From contig CAOJZE010000003.1 of NCBI GenBank assembly GCA_948466095.1, positions 1 to 33,218 of the forward strand: 33,218 nucleotides of DNA, read 5' to 3'. The translations under genes were made by a program, and so were the position numbers. Numbering within the stretch: the first letter of the stretch is position 1; every line of letters starts with the position of its first letter. Positions 24,918 through 32,894 of the stretch are shown piece after piece. The DNA is from an uncultured Clostridium sp. Its GTDB lineage: Bacteria > Bacillota > Clostridia > TANB77 > CAG-508. The notes beneath the pieces were generated by a model. The model was not told the DNA's origin. It searched no databases and saw nothing but the letters and a program-made list of their open reading frames with translations.

Positions 24918-25514
24918 TTAATTATTTATATTGTTCCTTTTGACAAATTCAGCAATAAATTTAAAATTCCTAATTTTGCCATCTTCTCTTATAGGTAACT
25001 TTTTCTTTTGTTCTTTATTTTCATCATATAATTTCTGTATTGCATATCTAATGTTTCGTTCAATACATTCTTCTTTTGAATCATATTTTTGATTTATCAT
25101 TTTATAAATTGTTCCAATTTTTATGTTATTATTAAATTGTTCTGCGTATATTATTATTGCTTCTTTTAAAAATATATAACTTTTTCCTACTGGATGTTTT
25201 AAGTTTATAAAGATCTCATCAACTACTTTTTCATATTTTCTCCTCATAATGCCCTTTAAGTTCTCTACCAACTTTTTAAATTGTAATTTTGATACAAATT
25301 CGCATTCAAAAAAACTATATATTTGTTCATCCACAAATATGCCTACCTTTGAATTTCCTACATATTTCATATTAGTTATTTCATTATATGATATTTCTTC
25401 TGTTATTTTTTCATCTAAATAGTTTATTACTATTTTTTCATTTTTAAATGTTAATTCTAAATTTTTCTTTACTTCATTTGTTTTTAATATTTCATTAATT
25501 TTAAATTTTTTCAT
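24918..25514 (-). CDS. Regulator with Spo0A C-terminal-like DNA-binding domain
   Basis: In this 198-residue protein residues 105-170 match the Spo0A_C fold. HPVGKSYIFLKEAIIIYAEQ is the first helix pair. IGTIYKMINQKYDSKEECIE and RNIRYAIQKLYDE follow; compare the T-x-x-x-V-E-R-A-I-R-H-A-I signature of Spo0A. The N-terminal 100 residues are not a phosphoreceiver domain and look like a small beta-rich domain. So this would be a Spo0A-type DNA binder freed from phosphorelay control. It is first in an operon with 23856-24893, from a strong promoter that overlaps the divergent XRE promoter. Confidence 0.65.
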   Translation of the reverse strand: MKKFKINEILKTNEVKKNLELTFKNEKIVINYLDEKITEEISYNEITNMKYVGNSKVGIFVDEQIYSFFECEFVSKLQFKKLVENLKGIMRRKYEKVVDEIFINLKHPVGKSYIFLKEAIIIYAEQFNNNIKIGTIYKMINQKYDSKEECIERNIRYAIQKLYDENKEQKKKLPIREDGKIRNFKFIAEFVKRNNINN

Positions 25515-25546
25515 TTGACTCCTTAATTTTCCAGTTTTCTTTTTGT

Positions 25547-25575
25547 AGTATATACAAGTTTTATCGTGTTGTCAA
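25547..25575 (-). promoter_or_regulatory. Strong promoter of the Spo0A_C-like operon
   Basis: On the reverse strand consensus TTGACA (25575-25570) and TATACT (25552-25547) are separated by 17 bp. Confidence 0.75.
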
Positions 25576-25598
25576 CAGGTTTTATTTTTTCGTATAAA
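25569..25598 (+). promoter_or_regulatory. Promoter of the divergent XRE gene
   Basis: TTGTCA (25569-25574), 18 bp, TATAAA (25593-25598). Its -35 box shares the palindromic GTTGTCAAC with the reverse promoter, so the two polymerases compete for the same spot. Confidence 0.55.
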
Positions 25599-25638
25599 TT
25601 GATAATATAATTCATATTATATATATAAAGGATTTACT

Positions 25639-25977
25639 ATGCAAATAGACAATGATATTATAAAAAACACTATAAGTTCCAACTTAAAACAATATCGTAT
25701 AAAAGCTAATTATACACAAGATGAACTTGCTGAGAAAGCTAATATTTCATTAAACTTTTTGCAAGATATTGAATATGGTCGTTCAAATGTTAGTATGGTA
25801 ACATTAGTAAACTTATGTAATGCTCTTAAAATTACTCCTAATGATTTTTTGAGAAATTTTCTCTCTAAAGATTTGGTAACAGATGAAAATCTTTCTCAAC
25901 AAATAAAACTTTTATCAGAACACGAAAAGAATGCTATTTATACTTTAATACAGTATTTCAATAATAATTGTGAATAG
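25639..25977 (+). CDS. XRE-family regulator
   Basis: The 112-residue protein has an N-terminal HTH (YTQDELAEKANISLNFLQDIEYG at about 25-47) and a C-terminal helix (LLSEHEKNAIYTLIQYF) that resembles the dimer helix of element repressors. It is divergent from the Spo0A_C-like operon with overlapping promoters, so it probably represses that operon and itself, as ImmR-like proteins do for ICEs. Confidence 0.78.
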   Translation: MQIDNDIIKNTISSNLKQYRIKANYTQDELAEKANISLNFLQDIEYGRSNVSMVTLVNLCNALKITPNDFLRNFLSKDLVTDENLSQQIKLLSEHEKNAIYTLIQYFNNNCE

Positions 25978-25984
25978 GTAACTT

Positions 25985-26167
25985 TTAGAATATGTTATGT
26001 TGTTTTAAATTATTGTATAATTTGGGACAACATTTTTTTATTATATATTCTATAATACAAATTACTACTGCTATTATAAGCATTATAGCACATACTTGTA
26101 ATTGAACTTGAACTGCTTGTTCATAAGTCATTCCTGAATCCATTAATTGAAGAATGGTCATTCCCAC
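25985..26167 (-). CDS. Small membrane protein
   Basis: This protein of 58 to 60 residues has an amphipathic N-terminal part (LMDSGMTYEQAVQVQLQ), one membrane helix (VCAIMLIIAVVICIIEYI) and a short basic, Cys-containing tail. AAGGAGGG lies 7 bases before a GTG at 26167 and 13 before the ATG at 26161; I prefer the GTG. It has its own promoter with an operator palindrome over the start site. Function unknown; a toxin-like or signalling peptide is possible. Confidence 0.6.
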   Translation of the reverse strand: MGMTILQLMDSGMTYEQAVQVQLQVCAIMLIIAVVICIIEYIIKKCCPKLYNNLKQHNIF

Positions 26168-26252
26168 TTATACCCTCCTTTCTTTCTCTAATAAAATATT
26201 ATGTATTTTATTTAATACTTGTTTGTTTATATTTACACAGAACAACCATAAT

Positions 26253-26304
26253 AAGTAAATGCTATTTACTTTTTTATTTTATCATATTTTTTATTCTTTT
26301 TCAA
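26253..26304 (-). promoter_or_regulatory. Promoter and operator of the small membrane protein gene
   Basis: TTGAAA (26304-26299), 17 bp, TAAAAT (26281-26276) on the reverse strand. The palindrome AAGTAAAT-GCT-ATTTACTT (26253-26271) covers the expected start site, a classical repressor position. The XRE gene at 26407 is divergent and may encode the ligand. Confidence 0.6.
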
Positions 26305-26406
26305 GCGTTGATTTTTAGTGATTTTTCATTTTTTAAAATATCAAGTACTATTGGATTTAATTAGTAGATATAAATTGCTATACTTTAATAGAAAGGATTG
26401 AAAATT

Positions 26407-26760
26407 ATGGCAGAAAAAAATCATATTAATTATATTAATAAACATATTGGATCTCAAATTTTAAAATATAGGACAAAAAATAGTATGACACAAGCTGAAC
26501 TTGCTGAAAAAACTGATACAACAGCAAAATTTATTTCACAACTTGAAAACGGAAAAACTGGTATTAGAATCGATACTCTTATAAAATATATTAATGCATT
26601 AAATATATCCCCTAATGAATTGTTTGATGGTTTATTTAATAATTCTCATCGTTTAAATACTACTTTAAAAAATAAAATACACGAATTAAATGATAAACAA
26701 AAAGATCTAGTTATAGATTTTATTAATATGATAATTAAATACGATAACATCATCAATTAA
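26407..26760 (+). CDS. XRE-family regulator
   Basis: The 117-residue protein has a clear HTH (MTQAELAEKTDTTAKFISQLENG) and a helical C-terminus (LNDKQKDLVIDFINMIIKY). The start at 26407 follows AAAGGA with good spacing; a TTG at 26398 is in frame but closer to that site. It resembles the 25639 repressor in layout but not closely in sequence. It is divergent from the small membrane protein gene with an operator between them. Confidence 0.78.
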   Translation: MAEKNHINYINKHIGSQILKYRTKNSMTQAELAEKTDTTAKFISQLENGKTGIRIDTLIKYINALNISPNELFDGLFNNSHRLNTTLKNKIHELNDKQKDLVIDFINMIIKYDNIIN

Positions 26761-26761
26761 G

Positions 26762-26793
26762 TTTTTCCTTTTTTTTCCTTTTTTTTCCTTTTT
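26762..26793. repeat. Pyrimidine tract with 10-bp period
   Basis: Three near-perfect TTTTTTTTCC units directly follow the XRE stop and precede the promoter of the secreted protein gene. They may help termination; slippage would change the copy number. Confidence 0.6.
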
Positions 26794-26796
26794 ATA

Positions 26797-26826
26797 TTGA
26801 CTTAGCTTTTTTTAATGTGTTATAAT
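26797..26826 (+). promoter_or_regulatory. Promoter of the secreted protein gene
   Basis: TTGACT (26797-26802), 18 bp, TATAAT (26821-26826), followed by AGGAGG at about 26876 and ATG at 26887. Confidence 0.7.
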
Positions 26827-26886
26827 ATATTTATCTTATTTAAAGATGCTGTTCGATGCTAAAGTGCAAATTCAGGAGGAAATATT

Positions 26887-27303
26887 ATGCGTAAATGTAA
26901 ATTTTTATTGAGTTTTGTTCTTACCCTTTCACTTCTTTTCACAGCAACCGTTCCAGCTTTTGCTGCCGAAACATCTTCTGTTGAAACTAAGAGTGTAAGT
27001 TCTACGTATGCTCAGAATGGATTGTTATATCGGACAGGTGTAACAACCCCCACTGGTGGCGTCTACTATGCCGTAACACCTCGTCAGGGTGCAAAGTTGA
27101 ATGTTTGGGTTAAACCTACAAATGGTGTTCGGGTTAGTGTTTGTCATGCAAATGACAAATATAATATCCTTTATACTAGGCATTTTTCTGGCGAAACAGA
27201 TGCACAAGTTCTCAGCAACTGTGATGGTGGAACTTATTGGGTAAGCTTTTATAATGATGGAGGCAACGGAAGTGTTGATTTCTTGATTTATGAACGTTAC
27301 TAA
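26887..27303 (+). CDS. Secreted small protein with Sec signal peptide
   Basis: The 138-residue protein starts after AGGAGG with a typical signal peptide (MRKCKFLLSFVLTLSLLF..., cleavage after AFA at about 27). The mature part is about 110 residues, polar and beta-rich, with two Cys (VCHAND, NCDGG) that could form a disulfide, and ends FLIYERY. I do not recognise the family; secreted inhibitor, adhesin or bacteriocin-like roles are open. Its codons differ from those of its neighbours: more G/C-ending, with two zero-frame CGG Arg codons (27031-27033 and 27130-27132), a codon otherwise absent from the window's zero-frame coding. This points to recent transfer. It has its own promoter and terminator. 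Confidence 0.75.
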   Translation: MRKCKFLLSFVLTLSLLFTATVPAFAAETSSVETKSVSSTYAQNGLLYRTGVTTPTGGVYYAVTPRQGAKLNVWVKPTNGVRVSVCHANDKYNILYTRHFSGETDAQVLSNCDGGTYWVSFYNDGGNGSVDFLIYERY

Positions 27304-27376
27304 TTAACATACTGATATTAGTATTGGCATCCAAAATAAGATAATAAAATAATAATGCACTAAAATAGCATCGGAA

Positions 27377-27407
27377 AAGGAAATCTCTAATGGGATTTCC
27401 TTTTTTT
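27377..27407 (+). terminator. Terminator of the secreted protein gene
   Basis: GGAAATC-loop-GATTTCC followed by seven T. Confidence 0.85.
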
Positions 27408-27412
27408 ATTAT

Positions 27413-27610
27413 CTATTTGCCTTCTTCATAAAATAAAAAATTACCATCTAGATTACTATTTTCAATTTCGTTTCCATTTCTACTAAATAAAAAGTCACCC
27501 TTTAACTCATTATAATCCTTCTTTAGATTAAAATATAACCCTAACATAACACAAAAACCGATTACAAAAATAATACTTATAATTAATAGCACTTTACTTA
27601 GTTTGTTCAT
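27413..27610 (-). CDS. Small membrane-anchored protein
   Basis: The 65-residue protein has one N-terminal membrane helix (VLLIISIIFVIGFCVMLGLY) and an acidic exterior tail in which GDFLFSRNGNEIE and DGNFLFYEEGK form an imperfect repeat. The start at 27610 follows AAAGGAGG. It is downstream of the RepA_N gene on the same strand. Function unknown. Confidence 0.6.
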   Translation of the reverse strand: MNKLSKVLLIISIIFVIGFCVMLGLYFNLKKDYNELKGDFLFSRNGNEIENSNLDGNFLFYEEGK

Positions 27611-27689
27611 ATTTATTCCTCCTTTTAATGATATTCTAGCACATAATTTTCTATTGTTCAATAAAACTTAACAATTTTTAATTAATATT

Positions 27690-28520
27690 TTACCCATATT
27701 CACTTTTAAACATTAGTTCCGAATCTAAGTAATATTCAGTTATGCAATTGTATAGACAGGTAATTAAAAAATTAGTGCTATTTTTTATATTAAATTCTTC
27801 TTTTTCTCCTTGTTTATTTAATTTATCAATCATATACATAACAATTCCACTATTTAGTTTTTGCATTTTACTTCTCACTAATGCTTGTGGCAAAATAGCA
27901 TTATTTATTTTAATCTGTTTTGAAAAATACATTATTTCAAGCAAATTTTCAATTATAGGTTTCATTCTGTATTCGTCAGTCGTCAATAAAAAATCTAATT
28001 CACATTTTTTCTTAATTTCCTCTAATGCCTCCATCTCCTCATTATACTGACTGACAGAATTATTATTATATTTATTATTATTAATATTATTATTATTTCT
28101 CTGTAAATTTTGCTGTTCTAAAACTGTATTTTTTACATCTTTAGAACTGTAAAATTTACAGTTCTGCTTTTGACATTCTTGTACTTCTTCAAGTTTATAT
28201 ACAAACATTATATTAGGTTTACCTAATCCTTGTCTTTTTTCGTATATTAAGTTAAACTCTTTTAATTCTTTTAAAATTTTTACTATCGTTTTTTCGCACA
28301 ATCCCAGTTGTTGCTCTAATTCTTCTCTTTTATAGAGTACATATAAGTCCTTTTCTTCATTTATCCAAGTATTCATTTTTGATATTTTTAACCTATCTAA
28401 TATCAACATATATGTAATTTTAGCCTCAAGTGATAATTTTCTATATTTTTCATTGAATAGAACCTTTGGCATCATATAAAAATTATATATTATTTCATCA
28501 TCTATTTTATAAAAATTCAT
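27690..28520 (-). CDS. RepA_N-type replication initiator
   Basis: The 276-residue protein has an N-terminal RepA_N winged helix: FYMMPKVLFNEKYRKLSLEA, then KITYMLILDRLKISKMNTWINEE and LYVLYKREELEQQLG with KRQGLGKPN. These proteins start replication of Firmicute theta plasmids, and related ones occur on ICEs, where they may replicate the excised circle. The middle carries an Asn-rich low-complexity linker, then a C-terminal helical domain. The start follows AAGGAGAAAGT. It is the last gene in a run with the ArdC-like and coiled-coil genes, separated by a small hairpin. Confidence 0.85.
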   Translation of the reverse strand: MNFYKIDDEIIYNFYMMPKVLFNEKYRKLSLEAKITYMLILDRLKISKMNTWINEEKDLYVLYKREELEQQLGLCEKTIVKILKELKEFNLIYEKRQGLGKPNIMFVYKLEEVQECQKQNCKFYSSKDVKNTVLEQQNLQRNNNNINNNKYNNNSVSQYNEEMEALEEIKKKCELDFLLTTDEYRMKPIIENLLEIMYFSKQIKINNAILPQALVRSKMQKLNSGIVMYMIDKLNKQGEKEEFNIKNSTNFLITCLYNCITEYYLDSELMFKSEYG

Positions 28521-28535
28521 ACTTTCTCCTTGAAA

Positions 28536-28553
28536 AAGGGCATTGCTGCCCTT
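28536..28553 (-). terminator. Short hairpin between ArdC-like and RepA_N genes
   Basis: AAGGGCA/TGCCCTT with TTT after it on the reverse strand, overlapping the stop of the ArdC-like gene. It may act as an attenuator ahead of the initiator gene. Confidence 0.6.
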
Positions 28554-29292
28554 AATTATTTTCTTGTTCTTGATTTTTATAATTCATATTTATTAAATAT
28601 TTCTTTTGTTCTCTTTCAAAATCTTTTACAAACGAATTTACTGTCCTTTGAATATCCTTTAATCCTTGTTTTAAGGTATCATTGGCTTGATCTACTCCCC
28701 ATATACAAATGTTGTTTATTTCATCATTATTTGTAGTTTCTAATCCAAAACGCTTTTGTATTGTATATACACTTGGCTCTACTATTAACCTTATTGAATC
28801 TATAAAGTCTACTGCACTACTATTTCCAGAAAAATCATTCATATTAAATATAATATGTCTTATTGTTTCGCCTATATTTTCTTCTTTTTTGAATTCTAAT
28901 TTATATTTTTGGTCTAATTTTTTTTGCATATTGTTCATAATGTTTTCTAAAAATTCTTTATTGTAACTTTTTTCTTTTTTGTTTGAATCAGTTTGACTAA
29001 CATCATATACATCAGCTAATATATATCCTGTTTCTTGATTATTTTTATCATATTTTATAATTTGTAATGGTTCTGCTTTTTCATCTACATTTTTTCCATA
29101 TTGCTTCCATATCTCTTTTGGTAATACTTTTGAAACATCTTCCAATTGACTTTTCAATAATAAGCAATTTCCATAACTGATATTGGGTAATTTTGCCATT
29201 GTATCTAAAAAATCGGCTAATTTTCCATTTTCAAAGGTTTCTCGTACTAATGAATCTACCTTTTCTCCAGCCTCTTCCAAAGTTTTTAACAT
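28552..29292 (-). CDS. ArdC-like N-terminal domain protein
   Basis: The first 80 residues of this 246-residue protein (FLDTMAKLPNISYGNCLLLK, then LPKEIWKQYGKNVDEKAEPL) resemble the N-terminal domain of ArdC and related element proteins, which binds single-stranded DNA. The usual metalloprotease second half is absent; the remainder is helical. It overlaps the preceding gene by 7 nt, so it is translationally coupled. A role in protecting or processing incoming single-stranded DNA would fit but is not proven. Confidence 0.6.
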   Translation of the reverse strand: MLKTLEEAGEKVDSLVRETFENGKLADFLDTMAKLPNISYGNCLLLKSQLEDVSKVLPKEIWKQYGKNVDEKAEPLQIIKYDKNNQETGYILADVYDVSQTDSNKKEKSYNKEFLENIMNNMQKKLDQKYKLEFKKEENIGETIRHIIFNMNDFSGNSSAVDFIDSIRLIVEPSVYTIQKRFGLETTNNDEINNICIWGVDQANDTLKQGLKDIQRTVNSFVKDFEREQKKYLINMNYKNQEQENN

Positions 29293-29930
29293 TCGTTTTC
29301 CTCCTCTTTTTCTGTATTCTTTGCTTTCATATTTTTTGGTGGTTGTATATTATTTTCTTTTATGTATTCTTCAATATTAGTATTTAAATTCTTTATTAGT
29401 TTTTCTTTTATTGCATTCGCTTTTTTATCTTCAAAAGTAACTTGGTTTACTAAATTATATAAATTGATTAGACTGTTTAAATCTTTGCTATTTTCATTTG
29501 TAGTAGTTTGTTTTTCCGTTTCTGCCTCTTTATATGTTCCCATATATATTTTTTCTCTTTTTTTCCATACATCTGCTTTTTCATTCATTTTGTCTTTTAT
29601 TAATTGATTTTTTATATCTAATTTATCTTCTACTTTTTGAAGATTTTTCCTATTTTCTTCTAATTTTGCATCTATGATTTTAAGTGTTTTCAAATCGGAA
29701 TTAGCTTGTATAATCATGTATAAGTATTTTATTATTCCTTTATGGTTTTCACTTTTTAATAAAATATTCTTTTTTTCCTCCTCTAAATTTTTTACATCAC
29801 TTGTTAATATTGCTTTCTCTTCTTCAATTTTGTTTTTTTCTTTTTCCAATGTTATCATTTCCAAATTAATATTACTCATTTTTTCATCTAAAAAATTTAA
29901 TTCTTTATCTAACTGTTTTCTCTTTTCCAT
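29286..29930 (-). CDS. Coiled-coil protein
   Basis: The first 110 residues of this 214-residue protein are almost all coiled coil (ELNFLDEKMSNINLEMITLE and onward), and the C-terminal part is charged. There are no catalytic motifs. The start follows AAGGAGG. It sits in an operon with the ArdC-like and RepA_N genes, so it may be an accessory to replication or transfer. Function unknown. Confidence 0.65.
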   Translation of the reverse strand: MEKRKQLDKELNFLDEKMSNINLEMITLEKEKNKIEEEKAILTSDVKNLEEEKKNILLKSENHKGIIKYLYMIIQANSDLKTLKIIDAKLEENRKNLQKVEDKLDIKNQLIKDKMNEKADVWKKREKIYMGTYKEAETEKQTTTNENSKDLNSLINLYNLVNQVTFEDKKANAIKEKLIKNLNTNIEEYIKENNIQPPKNMKAKNTEKEEENEC

Positions 29931-29947
29931 TTTTCCTCCTTATTATT

Positions 29948-29973
29948 AAAGAGAAAGTTTGAACTTTCTCTTT
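29948..29973 (-). terminator. Hairpin between surface protein and coiled-coil gene
   Basis: AAAGAGAAAGTT and AACTTTCTCTTT form a perfect 12-bp stem with a two-base loop, immediately after the surface protein stop. It likely reduces read-through into the next genes. Confidence 0.65.
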
Positions 29974-29975
29974 AT

Positions 29976-32546
29976 TTAAAACCCTGTTTTAGGTAATTTT
30001 GTTATTAATTGTTTTTCGTAAATTTCAGTAGTATGCTCATCATTATCTTTTAATTCTATTCCATGTTGACCTACAAGCATTGTCTTATTTGTAAACTTAT
30101 CTCCATTTTTCACATCATCTTTTACTACTGCAAAAAGTTGTATATTATCCTCTGTTGTAAATCCTACATCTACACTTCCAAAATACATTTTTATTTCTGT
30201 TATATATTCCTCATCTTCAAACTCAATATTTGTAAAATCTATATAGTTATTTACTGTTGAATCTAATTCATCTTTTAATAGTGTATAATCTTTTTTATTT
30301 GTTTTATAATAAATGCTATATTTTAATGCTTGATTATAAGTCCCTGTTACAATTTTAGTTGGCTTTATATAATCAAATGGAATATAATCATGCCAAGTAA
30401 AATCATCTAATCTAACATTTCCTGTATTTTTAACAGTACAATCATATTTTATCTCTTGATTTCGTGTTGTTTGTTCAATACCTGTTTTTGTAGTTTCTAA
30501 TGATGGCTCATCTGGCTTGTTTTTAATATTTAATTCTTTTATTTCTCCATGTTTTACAATTTCAACTTTACATTCTGTTGCGTCTAGTTGATACCATTCA
30601 GCAGAATTTTTTTCTCGTACAAATTTTATACCTTTTGTTAATTTACTTGTTAGAATTTCGCCATTTTCATCAGTTTTTAATGTTTCTATTAAATTTTTAT
30701 TTTCGTCTAGGATCTCAAATTCTACATCTTTTAATGGTGTTCCCTCTTTATCTCCTGTAATTATATTATCTTTTTCAGCTACTTTTAGAATTTTTATTTG
30801 ACCTTTTATTTTTTCATTTTCAAATTCAACTTCTTTTATTTTATTTTCTTCAAGTTTTATTTCTACAATCTCGTCATTTAAAACATATTTATCGTTTGTT
30901 TCAATTTCTTGTAAATATAATTTTTCATAATCTCTTACTGGATATTCTTTTGTAATAGCCTCACCATTAGAATTTGTAATTATTGTTTCTAAAACATTGT
31001 TATCTTTATCCATTACATTAAATTTCACAGATGCTATTTTGTACTCTTTATCTTCTGCATCTACTTTGATTATTTTTATTCTCCCTTTTTTTAGTTCATT
31101 GTTTATAGTAACATTGTTTGTAACATTCCAGTCAATTTTTATTTCGGTATCTTCTGCTAAATTATACCATTTATTCGTTTCTTTCTCTAAAAGTTTGTAG
31201 TCTCCTATTCTTAAATCCCTTATTTCTAACATACCATTGACATCAGTATTATATGTACCTATAATTTTATCAAACTCTGTTGAATATAAATCAAATTTTA
31301 CATTTCCTAATCCTATTTTGTTATTGTCTTTATCTGTTTTATATACTGATAAATTACCCTTTTTGTGTTCATTCTCAATTATTATAGATTTTACTTCATC
31401 AAATTTTAAATCAACATCTGTTGGTTCTGTTTTTAAAATATATTTTTCATTTGTGGCTGTCTCTGTAGCAATAATTGTCCCTTTTCTTAATTTATTTACA
31501 ACAATTTCTCCATTTTTATTTGTTTTGTATTCTCCAATATATGTACCATCACTATATTTTAAAGAAAACTCTACACCTTCTATTCCTTTTTTTGTATAAT
31601 CATCTTGTTTTATTATTTTTAATGTTGACTTGTATATATCCATTTGAATATTACCATTTGCAGTTATTGTTGAATATGCTCTATATGTTAATGCATAATC
31701 TTGCACATTGCTATTGGGTGCTTTTCCATAAAATACTGGATAAGATTTTATTGTACCAGATATATTAACATTTCCATTTATTACACCATTTATTTTATTT
31801 TCAGGAACTACAATTTTAAATCTTTCATTTCCTCCAAATGTATTTTTTGCATTTCCTAATAAATCTGCTGTATATGTGCCTTCTGGCATTCCATTTAAAC
31901 TCGTGATTGTATATTCTCCCATTTCTATATTAGATGATACACTACAAACTTGTGAATAATATCCACTTCTTGAATCTTCAACAACATCTCCAATTTTATT
32001 TATATTTACTTGGTTAACTGTATTTTGTGTTTGTGTTCCATTACGCCCCACATTTACAAGACTTTCAATGGCATTAACTATTTGATTTCCTCTATCATCT
32101 CCACCTTTGTAAAAAGACCTTACATCTCTATTATAAAGTATAGAATATACAGCGTGTTTAGTCGCAACAAAGGCATCTTGATCATTTAACCCCATATTGT
32201 TATATGGGAAACCATTTACTATTACACGATAAACTCTATTATCAGATAAGATATTATCAACTGATACTGCATAACTGCTTTCTTCTCCTACTCCATGCTT
32301 GTCGACATCTAAACAATATGCATAATGTAAATTGCCATTTTCTCTATAACCTACCATAGTGGTTATAATATATGACCACGCATTTTGCTTTCTATCAAAA
32401 AACATTAGATGATGACCACAATCTCCCAAATCTTCAATTGTGGCACTTGATATATCAACTGCACTTACTACATTTTGAAATGTTCCTAGTAACATCAAAA
32501 TTAATAATACTAGTGCAACTAACTTTTTACTATATTTTTTTAACAT
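29976..32546 (-). CDS. Cna-B repeat surface protein with thioester-like domain and LPKTG end
   Basis: This 856-residue secreted protein has a signal peptide (LVALVLLILMLLGTFQNVVSA) and an N-terminal thioester-type adhesin region with YCLDVD and DQDAFVATKHAVYSILYN. Four SpaA/Cna-B repeats follow (LKIIKQDD..., LSVYKTDKD..., IKIIKVDAE..., IKILKVAEK...), each with the K and E/N positions for internal isopeptide bonds. A DUF11-like domain (YDCTVKNTGNVRLDDFTW) comes last. It ends ITKLPKTGF followed directly by stop, so the sortase motif is present but the usual hydrophobic helix and basic tail are missing. I chose the start at 32546 because it follows AGGAGG. It could help cell-to-cell contact during transfer or be adhesive cargo. 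Confidence 0.85.
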   Translation of the reverse strand: MLKKYSKKLVALVLLILMLLGTFQNVVSAVDISSATIEDLGDCGHHLMFFDRKQNAWSYIITTMVGYRENGNLHYAYCLDVDKHGVGEESSYAVSVDNILSDNRVYRVIVNGFPYNNMGLNDQDAFVATKHAVYSILYNRDVRSFYKGGDDRGNQIVNAIESLVNVGRNGTQTQNTVNQVNINKIGDVVEDSRSGYYSQVCSVSSNIEMGEYTITSLNGMPEGTYTADLLGNAKNTFGGNERFKIVVPENKINGVINGNVNISGTIKSYPVFYGKAPNSNVQDYALTYRAYSTITANGNIQMDIYKSTLKIIKQDDYTKKGIEGVEFSLKYSDGTYIGEYKTNKNGEIVVNKLRKGTIIATETATNEKYILKTEPTDVDLKFDEVKSIIIENEHKKGNLSVYKTDKDNNKIGLGNVKFDLYSTEFDKIIGTYNTDVNGMLEIRDLRIGDYKLLEKETNKWYNLAEDTEIKIDWNVTNNVTINNELKKGRIKIIKVDAEDKEYKIASVKFNVMDKDNNVLETIITNSNGEAITKEYPVRDYEKLYLQEIETNDKYVLNDEIVEIKLEENKIKEVEFENEKIKGQIKILKVAEKDNIITGDKEGTPLKDVEFEILDENKNLIETLKTDENGEILTSKLTKGIKFVREKNSAEWYQLDATECKVEIVKHGEIKELNIKNKPDEPSLETTKTGIEQTTRNQEIKYDCTVKNTGNVRLDDFTWHDYIPFDYIKPTKIVTGTYNQALKYSIYYKTNKKDYTLLKDELDSTVNNYIDFTNIEFEDEEYITEIKMYFGSVDVGFTTEDNIQLFAVVKDDVKNGDKFTNKTMLVGQHGIELKDNDEHTTEIYEKQLITKLPKTGF

Positions 32547-32567
32547 TTTTCCTCCTAACAAAAATAA

Positions 32568-32594
32568 GAAACTATATTACAATAACATAGTTTC
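32568..32594 (-). terminator. Hairpin between small membrane gene and surface protein gene
   Basis: GAAACTAT/ATAGTTTC stem with T-rich sequence on the reverse strand. Confidence 0.55.
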
Positions 32595-32628
32595 CCATTT
32601 TTTACTTATATTTTCCTTATGATTTTAT

Positions 32629-32787
32629 CTACTTTTGTCCTGCTGTATTTTGACTTTCTAATTCATTTGCTCTTTTTACATTGCTCGAAACAATTATCCT
32701 GCTAGCAATAGTAAGTAGAACTAATATAATTAAGAAAGTAATACAAATTTTTCCAATAATAGATAATTCTTTTTTTGACTTGTTCAT
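32629..32787 (-). CDS. Small membrane protein
   Basis: The 52-residue protein has a basic N-terminus (MNKSKKELS), one long membrane helix (ICITFLIILVLLTIASRII) and a polar tail ending NTAGQK. The start at 32787 follows AAAGGGGGAA; a longer frame from 32844 lacks such a site. It is just upstream of the surface protein gene and could be part of that operon. Function unknown. Confidence 0.6.
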   Translation of the reverse strand: MNKSKKELSIIGKICITFLIILVLLTIASRIIVSSNVKRANELESQNTAGQK

Positions 32788-32894
32788 ACTACTATTCCCC
32801 CTTTTTTCTTTATTGTACCTCGATATAAGTTTTTTTTCAAGCAAATTTTCAACATTCTTTTAATTTTTCAACATCTAGAAAAAAGGGAATAATA

